64,000 nucleotides of DNA from Streptomyces avidinii. GTDB lineage: Bacteria; Actinomycetota; Actinomycetes; Streptomycetales; Streptomycetaceae. A program made the translations under genes and the position numbers. The stretch lies in assembly GCF_014650695.1 (NCBI RefSeq), contig NZ_BMVL01000002.1:548721-612720 (forward strand), written 5' to 3'. The notes beneath the pieces were generated by a model. The model searched no databases. It was not told the origin of the DNA and worked only from the letters and a program-made list of their open reading frames with translations. Below are positions 35,660 to 44,886 of the stretch, in pieces; the first letter of the stretch is position 1; the number at the start of each line of letters is the position of its first letter.

Positions 35660-36202
35660 GAAAGGCGTATACCCAGCAGACCCTCGTCATGCCGGTCGGC
35701 CGCCCGAGGCGCCGAGGTCGACGACAGCGGCACCGCCCGTGGCCGGTGAACCTACGGCGCTCCCCGCGTCGCCCACCTCCTGGCAGACCTGCCCGTGGAG
35801 GTCCTGCGCTGGCTCCGCTCGGACCGGGTATTGCGTAAGCCCGTTGCGGTGCCGTGGATCTGCCCGAAAGTGGATGGCCGCCCAAGCCCGGCGGTGAGTT
35901 CGCCTTCGGTGACCCGGGGTAGCGGCCGGTGGGATCGCCCGGGAAACCATTCCCCTGCCGGGGCGGCTGCCCGGGCCGCCTCCAGCCGTTGTCAGACCGG
36001 CTGCCCTTCGACGGATCGTGCGTGAAGGCAACGAGCCTCGGACCGTGGTGGTCCGAAGCTCGTAGGAAGCCGCCCAGGCGCGGTTGGCGGGGTGATCGCC
36101 GGCGCGTTGGATGAGTCGCTCGGTTGCGGGCAGTGGCAAGAGGCGGCCCGACGGCCGTCGGCCCAACGACGAGCGGGGTAGCACCCATGACGGAGGTACG
36201 CG
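35660..36202. other. No recognisable gene
   Basis: 543 bases with open but non-informative frames on both strands. GAGGTA just before 36203 is the ribosome-binding site of the methyltransferase that follows. Nothing else could be supported. Confidence 0.35.
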
Positions 36203-36883
36203 ATGGCTAGTACGGCGTTGACAGCCGGCTCCCTGCCCGACGGGCTGATGGCCCTACCGGGCGTCTACCGGCCACAGGACGACACCCGCCTCGTGGCGGA
36301 AGCACTTGCCCAGGAACCCCTGACACCCGGGGCGGCCGTTCTGGAAATCGGAACGGGGACGGGCGCTCTGGCCCTGCAGGCGGCGCGCCGGGGAGCGAGG
36401 GTGACCGCAGTGGACGTCTCCTGGCGCGCGGTGGCGACCGCCCGGCTCAATGCCCTCCGGCAGCGGCTGCCCCTGCGGGTGGTCTACGGCGACTTCGCCT
36501 CGGCGGCCACCAGCAGCCGGTTCGACCTGGTCGTTTCCAATCCGCCTTACGTCCCGGCCGCAGTGCTTCCGATGCGGGGGCCGGAGCGCGCCTGGGATGC
36601 CGGCCCCGACGGGCGCGCGGTCATCGACCGGATCTGCACGAGTGCCCCCGCCCTTCTGCGCCCGGGCGGCGTCCTGCTCCTGGTGCATTCCGGGTTGTGC
36701 GGAGCCCAGGAGACCGTCGAGCGGCTGACCGCAAGGGGGCTGGTCGCCGACGTCACCACTCGCACCTTCGTGCCCTGGGGGCCCGTTCTGCGATCTCGCC
36801 GAGCCTGGCTGGAGCAGCAGGGCCTCACCCCCGCAGCCGAGGAACTCGAAGAGCTGGTGGTCATCCGTGCCCAGTACCTCTGA
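36203..36883 (+). CDS. HemK2/PrmC-like SAM methyltransferase
   Basis: A 226-residue class I methyltransferase: AVLEIGTGTGALALQAAR (motif I), VTAVDVSWRAV, YGDF and the catalytic FDLVVSNPPYVPA. NPPY marks N-methylation of a glutamine or of a nucleobase; family members modify release factors or related proteins. The next gene (CDGSH) begins 17 bases before its stop, a pairing I recall from other Streptomyces genomes. Confidence 0.85.
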   Translation: MASTALTAGSLPDGLMALPGVYRPQDDTRLVAEALAQEPLTPGAAVLEIGTGTGALALQAARRGARVTAVDVSWRAVATARLNALRQRLPLRVVYGDFASAATSSRFDLVVSNPPYVPAAVLPMRGPERAWDAGPDGRAVIDRICTSAPALLRPGGVLLLVHSGLCGAQETVERLTARGLVADVTTRTFVPWGPVLRSRRAWLEQQGLTPAAEELEELVVIRAQYL

Positions 36884-37133
36884 CAGCGCCGAGCACCCGG
36901 CGCCGGGCAAGGAACGGGCACGAAGGGTGTCGGTGTCGGTGGATCCGCTGGGCCCGTTTCTGGTGGAAGGTCCGGTCGCGATCGTCCTTGATGACGGGTC
37001 CTGCGTCCGCTCGGACCGGTTCAGGACCGCGATCTGCACCTGCCGTCGCAGTCGAACCTACCCGTGGCGCGACACCAGCCACCGCCCCCGTGAACGCGCC
37101 GCCCGACCGGCCGAGGACACGTGTCCCTCATGA
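36867..37133 (+). CDS. CDGSH-type iron-sulfur protein lacking one ligand
   Basis: An 88-residue protein: VSVDPLGPFLVEGPVAIVLD, DGSCVRSDRFRTAICTCRRS, then RTYPWRDTSHR. CDGSH [2Fe-2S] proteins use C-x-C-x2-S-x3-P-x-C-D-x-S/A-H. Here the third cysteine is Arg (CGC instead of TGC) and the other two Cys and the His are kept. It overlaps the methyltransferase gene by 17 bases. With three of four ligands the cluster may be lost, unless the base is a sequence error. Confidence 0.75.
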   Translation: MPSTSDSAEHPAPGKERARRVSVSVDPLGPFLVEGPVAIVLDDGSCVRSDRFRTAICTCRRSRTYPWRDTSHRPRERAARPAEDTCPS

Positions 37134-37430
37134 CCTTCACCACCAGCACCACGGCGACCGCGAGCGGACCTCGCCTGGTCGACGGGCGCGGAGAGCTCTC
37201 CGACGCCGTGGCCGAGGCCCTGCGGGCCGGTACCGCGCCGATTTGCCCGCCCCGGGCGGTGCTGGACGTGGATCCATGGGGGGGAGGACCTCCACCTCGC
37301 CCGCTACCTCCTCTACGAGCGCAGTCGAGGGCAACGTCACCAGGATCAAGCTACTGAAGAGACAGATGTACGGCCGCACCAACTTCGATCTCCTACGACG
37401 CCGCATCCTGCTTTCACCATGATCAAGAGA
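37121..37430 (+). pseudogene. Iron-containing redox enzyme-family remnant
   Basis: The frame gives RLVDGRGELSDAVAEALRAG and VLDVDPWGG, and after the G7 tract at 37278-37284 another frame gives EDLHLARYLLYE. Streptomyces heme-oxygenase-like redox enzymes, which I recall next to CDGSH genes, read DP(W/Y)GEDLxLALYxCYEL. One extra G explains the shift. The gene then breaks off, so ~300 residues are missing. Confidence 0.55.
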
Positions 37431-38367
37431 CTGCTACCCCCAAATCAGCGACAGAGCCAGGAAAGTGAGCCAGAACCCGTCGTCGTGCACAACAGCTCGG
37501 TGCCGACGGCCAGAATGCCTCCCGAACGGCTGTAGAAACGCTGCTCCTCCACACGTGCAGAGCCACGTACTCCTCCCGGGAAGCAAACGGCGGTGGTCAT
37601 CATGCCGGTGACCGGCGCCGTTCGTGGTGTTCGCGGTGATGGGCAACGGCGGGACTGGCGAGCAGACGTCCACACCCAGCCGACGCTGACCGGCAACTGA
37701 CCGGCCGACATCGAGGCGGGGATCCGCTGACAGCGCGCTGCGCTGCTGACGGACCCCGCCACCGATAGGGATGGGTCCGCCCGGCGGCATCCCCCCAACG
37801 GGTGGGCACCGGCCCGCGCACGCCGTATCGGCGCGGGCTGAAGCGACCCTCCGGAGCCTGGCTCGGTGCCCCACCCACTTGTGTGACACCGAGCAGGAGC
37901 AGCCCCGCGCAGCGGGCCTCGTCGTTATCCCGGCGTCGGCAGTACGCAGCAGATCGCTGACGAGAACGCCGCCGTGGACCTCATGCCGACCCACCTCACC
38001 CACGACCCGCAGGCCATCGCCTCCGCCACCTCCGACAGCGCCGCCTGCCCCACCACCACGGAGAGGGGGTCCTCCTCCGCGGCGTCGTCGGCCGGGAGCA
38101 GGTGCGGGTCCTCCAGCCGGAACCGGCGCGTCCCGCCTCTCCTCCGGCGACAACCAGAGCGGCGGACGGCGCTTCCCGGGTCAGGAGCCAGGCGACGACC
38201 GCGGCCCGGTCGACTCCGGGCTCGTCTCCGTACCGCCCACCTGCGCCGGGAAGTCGTCATGCCGGAGGCGCCAGTTCGCCAACGCGGCCCGCCACCCCGG
38301 CGATCCGACCGGTGACCGAGTGGTCGCGCGGGGCCCCGCCGCGGTGGAACCCAAACTTGGTATGGAC
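37431..38367. other. Long stretch without a recognisable gene
   Basis: More than 900 bases with no supported gene. On the minus strand, fragments such as FYSRSGGILAVGTELL (one frame) and FWLTFLALSLIWG (another) hint at a decayed membrane protein near 37440-37560. On the plus strand near 37960-38040, AAVDLMPTHLTHDPQAIASA looks protein-like but has no start or relative. Treated as decayed DNA. Confidence 0.35.
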
Positions 38368-38396
38368 CTGACAAATAGGGTCGGCTAGCGTAGCGC
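38368..38396 (+). promoter_or_regulatory. Possible promoter of the S1 protease gene
   Basis: CTGACA and TAGCGC with a 17-base spacer, placed so that the palindromic operator at 38408-38421 would cover the start of transcription. Weak hexamers; position is the main support. Confidence 0.3.
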
Positions 38397-38407
38397 CCGA
38401 CACTCGG

Positions 38408-38421
38408 TGAGAGCGCTCTCA
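38408..38421. promoter_or_regulatory. LacI/CebR-like operator
   Basis: TGAGAGCGCTCTCA, a perfect 14-bp palindrome 30 bases before the protease start. It differs by one symmetrical pair from TGGGAGCGCTCCCA, the operator of Streptomyces LacI-type sugar regulators such as CebR. A close copy precedes the GH16 gene. Confidence 0.65.
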
Positions 38422-38450
38422 AGCCTTCAATCCCCACACCAGGAGGTCTC

Positions 38451-39617
38451 GTGAAACACACCACCCCCTTACGCGCCGCCATCGCCGCCCTGCTCCTGAC
38501 CGCCGGCCTGGGCGCAGCCCATGCCGGCGTGGCGAGCGCCGTCCCGCTTCCGGAGCCCGCCGCAGCATCGTCCTCCGCAGCGCCGTCCGCCTCGTCCGGA
38601 CTGCTCGACGCGATGCGCCGGGACCTCGGGATCACCGCTTCCCAGGCCGAGGAACGGCTGAGCGCAGAAAAGGCCGCCACGGCCGTGGAGAAGACCGCAC
38701 GGCAGGCCGCGGGTGGTGCGTACGGCGGGTCGTGGTACGAGCCTTCCACCGGCCGGCTCGTCGTCGCGGTGACCGACCGCGCGAAGGAGTCCGCCGCGCG
38801 GGCACTGGGCGCCGACACCCGCCTCGTCCGGCACAGCGCAGCCGCGCTGGACCGCGCCGCAGCACGCCTGGACACGCTGCGCGCCCCCACCGGGGTGGCC
38901 GGCTGGCACGTCGACCCGCGGATCAACAGCGTCGTCGTCACGGTCGTACGTACCGAGCGGGAAGCCCCCGCCGTACGGGCGTTCGTCGACCGGGCCAGGG
39001 CCGGCGGCCCCGTCACCGTCGCCGAGACGGCGCAGGCGCCCCGTACGTACGCCGCGGGCACCGTCGGCGGCGACCCGTACTACACCGGCAACGTCCGCTG
39101 TTCGATCGGCTTCTCGGTGTACGGCGGCTTCGTGACGGCTGGGCACTGCGGGCAGGCTGGGGCCGCCGTGCGCGGCTGGGACGGGTCCGCGATGGGCACC
39201 TTCCAGGGATCCTCGTTCCCCGGCAACGACTACGCGTACGTCGGCATCCACGGCGGCTGGTGGACCGTACCGGTGGTGCTCGGCTGGGGCACCATCCCGG
39301 ACCAGCTGGTACGCGGCTCCGCCGAGGCACCCGTGGGCGCCTCGATCTGCCGGTCGGGGTCCACGACGCACTGGCACTGCGGCACCGTCCTCGCCAAGAA
39401 CGAGACCGTCAACTACAGCCAGGGCCCCGTCCACCAGATGACGAAGACCAGCGTCTGCGCCGAGGGAGGCGACTCCGGCGGCTCGTTCCTCAGCGGGGAC
39501 CAGGCCCAGGGCGTCACCTCCGGCGGCTGGGGCAACTGCTCGTCCGGCGGCCAGACCTGGTTCCAGCCGATCAACGAAATCCTCGGCCGCTACGGCCTGA
39601 CGCTGCACACCGCCTGA
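38451..39617 (+). CDS. Secreted S1 serine protease, streptogrisin-like
   Basis: A 388-residue preproprotein. It has a signal peptide to about residue 30 (AALLLTAGLG, AHAGVASA), an alpha-lytic-type pro-domain (about 50-200), and a mature chymotrypsin-fold domain with the triad His232 (FVTAGHCG), Asp260 (GNDYAYV) and Ser342 (GGDSGGSF). Mature enzymes of this type are secreted and free themselves of the pro-domain. GTG 38451 has AGGAGG upstream. A perfect palindromic operator lies just before. The gene is followed by a strong hairpin. Confidence 0.9.
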   Translation: MKHTTPLRAAIAALLLTAGLGAAHAGVASAVPLPEPAAASSSAAPSASSGLLDAMRRDLGITASQAEERLSAEKAATAVEKTARQAAGGAYGGSWYEPSTGRLVVAVTDRAKESAARALGADTRLVRHSAAALDRAAARLDTLRAPTGVAGWHVDPRINSVVVTVVRTEREAPAVRAFVDRARAGGPVTVAETAQAPRTYAAGTVGGDPYYTGNVRCSIGFSVYGGFVTAGHCGQAGAAVRGWDGSAMGTFQGSSFPGNDYAYVGIHGGWWTVPVVLGWGTIPDQLVRGSAEAPVGASICRSGSTTHWHCGTVLAKNETVNYSQGPVHQMTKTSVCAEGGDSGGSFLSGDQAQGVTSGGWGNCSSGGQTWFQPINEILGRYGLTLHTA

Positions 39618-39640
39618 CCCTGCACGCCTGAGGTCGGCGC

Positions 39641-39686
39641 GGCGACAGGTCCTTCCGCGCACGAGAACCCGGAAGGACCTGTCGCC
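39641..39686. terminator. Strong terminator hairpin after the protease gene
   Basis: A perfect 17-bp stem: GGCGACAGGTCCTTCCG with CGGAAGGACCTGTCGCC around a 12-base loop, 24 bases after the stop codon. Confidence 0.8.
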
Positions 39687-40097
39687 CGGCTTCCCGTACG
39701 GGGCCGGCGGCGCTGCCCGTCGACGTGTCCGGGGTGTCGCGGACCAACGCCGGTGCACCGATCGACGGGCTGCGCGGCGCGGGACATCAACGCATGAACG
39801 AGGAACTGTCGGCCGGGGCCGAGTTCGTGGCCGGGAGCACGCGGTCCGGATGCCGATGCACACCTCTCTGCATCAAGCCAGCCTTAAGAGATCGTTAAGC
39901 CGAAGGCCACGATAGAAAACCGCAGCTCAGAGGCGTGCGAAGTGTGACCTCTGACGTTGCCATGACGGTTACCGCTCCGTAATACTCGCTGTCTCGGGTG
40001 ACATTGCGTCACGTGTGGGAGCGCTCTCATACCCCTCCTGTCACTCTTCACGACTCGCCCGGCCTGCCCCCCTCCTCCCCCACCCAGACAAGGAACC
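39687..40097. other. Non-coding stretch and GH16 promoter region
   Basis: The DNA around 39880-39990 is unusually AT-rich for the window. The operator at 40016-40029 and the leader of the glucanase gene follow. No gene is recognised. Confidence 0.4.
40016..40029. promoter_or_regulatory. LacI/CebR-like operator upstream of GH16
   Basis: TGGGAGCGCTCTCA, one mismatch from the palindrome TGGGAGCGCTCCCA, 69 bases before the glucanase start. It shares 13 of 14 bases with the site before the S1 protease. Confidence 0.65.
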
Positions 40098-41363
40098 ATG
40101 CCCATGGCTGCTGCTCATCGCGCACGTCGCCGCTCTCTCGGCGGAGTGGTGCTCCTCGTGACCACCGCCCTGGTCGCGGCGGTGCTCATATCCTTCACCC
40201 GTTCGGTCGCCCCGCACGCCGGTGCCGCAGTTGTCGCGCAGACCTGGTCCGACGAGTTCGACGGTGCGGCCGGCCGCGCTCCTGACGCCGCCAAGTGGAC
40301 ACTTGAGAGCGGCGGTTCGGGCTTCGGCAACCACGAGCTGCAGTACTACACCAACAGCACCTCGAACGCCGCGCTCGACGGCCAGGGCAACCTCGTCATC
40401 ACCGCGCGCAAGAACACCGACGCCGGCCTCGGCTGCTGGTACGGGCAGTGCCAATACACCTCGGCCCGGCTGAACACCGCAAAAACCTTCACCCAGGCGT
40501 ACGGCCGCTTCGAGGCCCGCATCAAAATCCCGCGCGGCCAGGGCATCTGGCCCGCCTTCTGGATGCTCGGCAACGACCTCGGCAGCGTGGGCTGGCCCAA
40601 CAGCGGTGAGATCGACATCATGGAGAACATCGGCCGCGAACCCAACACCGTGCACGGTACGGTGCACGGCCCCGGCTACTCCGGAACGGGCGGCCTCGGC
40701 GCCGCGTACAGCCTGCCCGGCGGCCGCGCCTTCGCCGACGACTTCCACGTGTTCGCCGTCGACTGGAGCCCGAACTCCCTCGTCTGGTCGGTGGACGGCA
40801 CCGCGTACAAGACCCTCACGCCGGCCGACACCGGCGGCAACAAGTGGGTCTTCGACCACCCGTTCTTCGTCATCCTCAACCTGGCGGTCGGTGGGGACTG
40901 GCCCGGCAGCCCGGACGCCTCCACGTCCTTCCCGCAGACGATGACCGTCGACTATGTCCGCGCCTACTCCGCCGGCGCCCCCGCGGCACGCCCGATCCGT
41001 GGCATAGGCGGCATGTGCGTCGACGTCGCCGGCGGCTCCGATGCCGACCGCACCCCCATCCAGCTGCACGACTGCACCGGCAGCGCGGCCCAGCAGTGGA
41101 CCATCGGGGCCGACGGCACCGTCCGCGCCCTCGGCAAGTGCCTGGACGTCGCGGGCGGCTCCACCGCCGACGGCGCCGTCGTCCAGCTCTACACCTGCAA
41201 CGGCACCAACGCCCAGAAGTGGACGTACAGCGCCGCTCGTGACCTCACCAACACAGGTGCGGGCAAGTGCCTGGATGCCAAGGGCAACTCCTCCGCCGAC
41301 GGAACCCGGTTGCAGACCTGGACCTGCACCGGCGCCGCCAACCAGAAGTGGACGGTCGGCTGA
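40098..41363 (+). CDS. Secreted GH16 endo-beta-1,3-glucanase with ricin-type lectin domain
   Basis: A 421-residue secreted enzyme: signal peptide/anchor about residues 15-45, then a GH16 domain (about 48-280) with catalytic Glu171 and Glu176 in GEIDIMENIG, WPAFWMLGN and MTVDYVRAY. A C-terminal beta-trefoil (about 290-421) has three QxW repeats (AQQWT, AQKWT, NQKWT) that bind sugars. It would cleave laminarin-like beta-1,3-glucans outside the cell. A CebR-like operator precedes it, and a GH64 glucanase gene follows. Confidence 0.9.
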   Translation: MPMAAAHRARRRSLGGVVLLVTTALVAAVLISFTRSVAPHAGAAVVAQTWSDEFDGAAGRAPDAAKWTLESGGSGFGNHELQYYTNSTSNAALDGQGNLVITARKNTDAGLGCWYGQCQYTSARLNTAKTFTQAYGRFEARIKIPRGQGIWPAFWMLGNDLGSVGWPNSGEIDIMENIGREPNTVHGTVHGPGYSGTGGLGAAYSLPGGRAFADDFHVFAVDWSPNSLVWSVDGTAYKTLTPADTGGNKWVFDHPFFVILNLAVGGDWPGSPDASTSFPQTMTVDYVRAYSAGAPAARPIRGIGGMCVDVAGGSDADRTPIQLHDCTGSAAQQWTIGADGTVRALGKCLDVAGGSTADGAVVQLYTCNGTNAQKWTYSAARDLTNTGAGKCLDAKGNSSADGTRLQTWTCTGAANQKWTVG

Positions 41364-41455
41364 CCCACCAGCCCCGCCGCCCCCGCTTCTTACCCCCTCC
41401 CTGCGTCCGACCGCTCCGCTCCCCCGCCCGACCTCACGAAGAACGGACCTCCACC

Positions 41456-43144
41456 GTGACGGCTCGCCACCAACGAACCATGCCCCGTAGAAAGCTCCTC
41501 GCCGTAACAGCGGGCCTGGCCCTGGCCGTGCCCGCCGCGGCAGCCTGGCTCGAGATGAGCGCCAACGCGTCCACCACCGCCACGCTCCCCCTGGACCTGG
41601 TGAACACCACCGGCAACAACACGGTGTACGCCTATGTGCTCGGCCGTGACCCCGCTGCCGGCGGCACCTGGGCCTTCATCCAGGCCAACGGCTCCAGCCT
41701 GTACCACCCGCCGGCTCCGGCCAACGATCAGACCCCGCTCGGGGTCGACTGTGCCATCCCGCTCAACGAGTCCGGCGGCGGAGCGCGGAGGGTGACGCTG
41801 CCGCGCCTGGACAGCGGCCGTATCTACTTCTCCGTCGGCACGAAGCTCACCTTTTTGGTGAACCGCGGCGGCGGTCTGGCCCTGCCATCGGTGAGCAACC
41901 CTACCGATCCCAACGCGAACGTCGCTCACGACTTCTGCGAATTCACCTTCAACAGCGACCAGTTGTACGCCAACATTACGTTCGTCGACATGGTCTCGCT
42001 GCCGATCGCCTTCCAACTGGAGACCGGGCAGGGAACCCAGACGGTGCGCGGGCTGCCCGCCGACGGACTGTCCCGGGTCGCCGCCGCGCTGCGGGCCCAG
42101 TCCGCCGCCGACGGCAGCGACTGGAGCCGGCTGATCGTCACCGCGGGCGGCCGCGACTTGCGCGTACTCAGCCCCAACCTGGCAATCCGCGGCAACAGCG
42201 CCTTGTTCCGCAGTTACTTCGACGACTACGTAGACGAGGTGTGGAACAAGTACCGCTCCACCGACCTGCGCATCGACACCCAGTTCACCTGGGGAACCGT
42301 CACCGGCCGGGTGAACGGCGACGCCCTCACCTTCCCCGGAGTCGGCAGCTTCGCCAAACCGTCCACCCTTTCGATCTTCTCCTGCAGCGACGCGCCCTTC
42401 ACCACGGGCAACGACCTGATGGGCAATCTCAGCGCACGGCTCGCCGCCGCCTTCAACCGCACCACCCTGCTGGACAACCCCCACCAGCCGACCTCCGAGA
42501 AGCCCGCCGCCTTCTACACCCGGCCGCGCACCAACCACTACGCCCGCATCCTGCACAACACCACCCCCGACCATCTCGGGTACGCCTTCCCGTACGACGA
42601 CGTTCACCCGGCCGGAGTCGACTTTGAGGGCAAGGTGCAGTCCGGCACCCCCGGCCGCTGGACCATCACGGTCGGCGGTGTGGCCGGCGGCGGCGCACCA
42701 GCCCCCACGCCCACCGCCACCGCCTCGGGCGGCGGGGTCAGCGCCTTCACCACCATCCAGGCCGAGGCATTCAACGCCCAGTCCGGAGCACAGGTCGAGG
42801 CCTGCTCCGACGGCGGCGGCGGATCCGACGTCGGCCATCTGTCCAACGGCGACTGGCTCAAGTTCTCGGCCGTGGCCTTCGGCTCCACCGGCGCCACCCG
42901 CTTCGACGCCCGAGTCGCTTCCGGGGCCGCCGGTGGAGTCAGCGGCCTGGTCCAGGTCCGCCTCGACAGCCCCACAGCCACCCCGGTCGGCGGCTTCGCC
43001 GTCGCCAACACCGGCGGCTGGCAGGCCTGGCGCACCGTCCCCGCCGACATCCGCCGCACCACCGGAACCCACGACGTCTATCTGACCTTCGACAGCGGCC
43101 AGTCCTCCGACTTCGTCAACGTCAACTGGTTCTCCTTCGCATAA
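41456..43144 (+). CDS. Secreted GH64 beta-1,3-glucanase with CBM6
   Basis: A 562-residue secreted protein. The N-terminus MTARHQRTMPRRKLLAVTAG carries a possible Tat-type RR, with AVPAAAAW near the cleavage site. A GH64 (thaumatin-like) domain follows: LPLDLVNTTGNNTVYAYVLG, ILHNTTPDHLGYAFPYDDVH. After a Pro/Ala/Thr linker, a CBM6-type domain reads FTTIQAEAFNAQSGAQVEAC to DFVNVNWFSF. It degrades beta-1,3-glucan. It lies 92 bases after the GH16 gene, probably in the same regulon. GTG 41456 is used; ATG 41480 is possible. Confidence 0.9.
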   Translation: MTARHQRTMPRRKLLAVTAGLALAVPAAAAWLEMSANASTTATLPLDLVNTTGNNTVYAYVLGRDPAAGGTWAFIQANGSSLYHPPAPANDQTPLGVDCAIPLNESGGGARRVTLPRLDSGRIYFSVGTKLTFLVNRGGGLALPSVSNPTDPNANVAHDFCEFTFNSDQLYANITFVDMVSLPIAFQLETGQGTQTVRGLPADGLSRVAAALRAQSAADGSDWSRLIVTAGGRDLRVLSPNLAIRGNSALFRSYFDDYVDEVWNKYRSTDLRIDTQFTWGTVTGRVNGDALTFPGVGSFAKPSTLSIFSCSDAPFTTGNDLMGNLSARLAAAFNRTTLLDNPHQPTSEKPAAFYTRPRTNHYARILHNTTPDHLGYAFPYDDVHPAGVDFEGKVQSGTPGRWTITVGGVAGGGAPAPTPTATASGGGVSAFTTIQAEAFNAQSGAQVEACSDGGGGSDVGHLSNGDWLKFSAVAFGSTGATRFDARVASGAAGGVSGLVQVRLDSPTATPVGGFAVANTGGWQAWRTVPADIRRTTGTHDVYLTFDSGQSSDFVNVNWFSFA

Positions 43145-43636
43145 GGCCAGTTGTGAAAGTGGCGTCGTCAGTCGCCGTTGAAGACGAGATACCGGTGAGC
43201 CTTGCGCTCGACTTGAGCAGTCAGAGCAAGGATCTTGTCCACCGCCTCGGCTTCTTCGGCGGCTGAGCTGTCCGCCGAGGCCCGGAGCTCACACTTCCTC
43301 CACGACCCCGCCTTCCTCGCGCACTTGCGCGACGACTTCCGCAGCCCCGCCCGGCGCCAGCAGCCGGGAAGATGGCCAACGCCTCGGGGGACGGAAACCG
43401 GGAGGAGACGGCCGCAGTCGTGCGGGCTCTCCTCACGTACAGGGCGGGCGGCCGGTGACCGGGCCGCCGGTGGGGTTCGCGTGGCGGCGGACCCCACCGC
43501 TACTGCTGATCGGCGGCGCGGAGAGACGCGCCGCGTCCCACGTGGCGGGCGCCGCCATTCGACAGAAGGTCCGGCACGCCGGTCGGATCCCATGTCCGGC
43601 CCTCGGCGGATGCGCGGCGGAAGACCGCCTGGGGGG
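43145..43636. other. Unassigned stretch
   Basis: A minus frame ending at 43168 reads SSAAEEAEAVDKILALTAQV plus ERKAHRYLVFNGD and could be the tail of a helical protein, but its upstream part is Arg/Pro-rich and no family fits. No promoter or hairpin stands out. Confidence 0.3.
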
Positions 43637-44644
43637 TCAGCGGCCCCAGCGCAGCGCCGGCGTCTGCACCGGCGCGTCCCACAGCCGCAGCATTTCCTCG
43701 TCGGCCCGGCACAGGGTCACCGAGCACCCCGCCATGTCCAGCGAGGTGACGTAGTTCCCCACAAGGGCCCGAGCCACCTGTACGCCCCGTGCCGCCAGCA
43801 CCCGGGCCACCTCCGCGTGGAAGCCGTACAGCTCCAGCAGCGGCGTTGCGCCCATCCCGTTCACCAAGGCCAGTACCGGCCCGTCGGCGACCGGGGTCGC
43901 GTTCGCCGTGTCGTCCAGCACGGAGCCCACTGCGACCTCCGCGATCTCCCCCGCCGACATCATCGGGCGGCGCTCCCGGCCCGGCTCGCCGTGGATTCCG
44001 ATGCCCAGCTCCAGCTCTCCGTCCGGCAGGTCGAAGGTGGGGGTGCCCTTGGCGGGGGTGGTGCAGGCGCTCAGCGCCACGCCGAAGCTGCCCGAGGCCT
44101 CGTTGACCCGCCGGGCGATGGCGGCGACCTGCTCCAGGGGAGCGCCCTCCTCCGCCGCCGCCCCGGCGATCTTCTCGACGAAGAGCGTGGCCCCCGTCCC
44201 CCGGCGCCCGGCGGTGTAGAGGCTGTCGGTCACGGCGACGTCGTCGTTGACCAGCACCCGCTCGACCCGGATGCCGTCCTCCTCGGCGAGTTCGGCGGCC
44301 ATGTCGAAGTTCAGCACGTCCCCGGTGTAATTCTTGACGACGAACAGCACGCCCTGGCCGGAGTCCACGGCCTTTGCCGCCCGCACCATCTGGTCGGGCA
44401 CGGGAGAAGTGAACACTTCGCCCGGACAGGCGGCGGACAGCATTCCGTATCCGACGAAGCCCGCGTGCAAGGGCTCGTGTCCGGAGCCGCCGCCGGAGAC
44501 GAGAGCGACCCGTCCGCCCTGCCGCGCGTCCCGCCGTACGACGACCCGGGCCTCGGCGTCCACGTCCAGGTCCGGGTGGGCTGCGGCCAGCCCCCGGAGG
44601 GCGTCTGCGACCACGGTCTGCGGCCTGTTGATCAACATCTTCAT
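43637..44644 (-). CDS. dhaK: Dihydroxyacetone kinase subunit DhaK
   Basis: A 335-residue DhaK, the substrate-binding half of dihydroxyacetone kinase: RVALVSGGGSGHEPLHAGFV, MLSAACPGEVFTSP, VLFVVKNYTGDVLNFDMAAE, and the covalent-histidine region ELGIGIHGEPG. ATG 44644 has GGGAGG upstream. DhaK needs the nucleotide or phosphoryl partner DhaL (and DhaM), which is not next to it. It is divergent from glpF, so DHA and glycerol use may be controlled together. Confidence 0.85.
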   Translation of the reverse strand: MKMLINRPQTVVADALRGLAAAHPDLDVDAEARVVVRRDARQGGRVALVSGGGSGHEPLHAGFVGYGMLSAACPGEVFTSPVPDQMVRAAKAVDSGQGVLFVVKNYTGDVLNFDMAAELAEEDGIRVERVLVNDDVAVTDSLYTAGRRGTGATLFVEKIAGAAAEEGAPLEQVAAIARRVNEASGSFGVALSACTTPAKGTPTFDLPDGELELGIGIHGEPGRERRPMMSAGEIAEVAVGSVLDDTANATPVADGPVLALVNGMGATPLLELYGFHAEVARVLAARGVQVARALVGNYVTSLDMAGCSVTLCRADEEMLRLWDAPVQTPALRWGR

Positions 44645-44886
44645 CGTGTGCCTCCCGGTCGGAGCCGGTGATCCATACGAACAGTGTGCTGCCATGCCGC
44701 GTACATCCGCGAGAACTGGGGCGTCCGCCTCGGAGAAGGATCGAGGAATCCGAAGCGGCCACCGGCTTCCGCGGGGCCGTGCCCCTCGCCCCTCGCCTTT
44801 CCGGTACGGGCAACCCGTCTTACCCTGAATCGGGGGGCTCGGGGCAGTCGAATGCCAGTCCTCGGACCGGCGGGAAGCGGGCACCC

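Noticed and set aside
37434..38153. 239-codon minus frame in the gap before the protease gene
   Set aside because: Low-complexity Gly/Arg-rich start and no conserved block; protein-like pieces lie in different frames.
43168..43593. 141-codon minus frame after the GH64 gene
   Set aside because: The last 40 residues look protein-like but the rest is Arg/Pro-rich and no family or start is supported.
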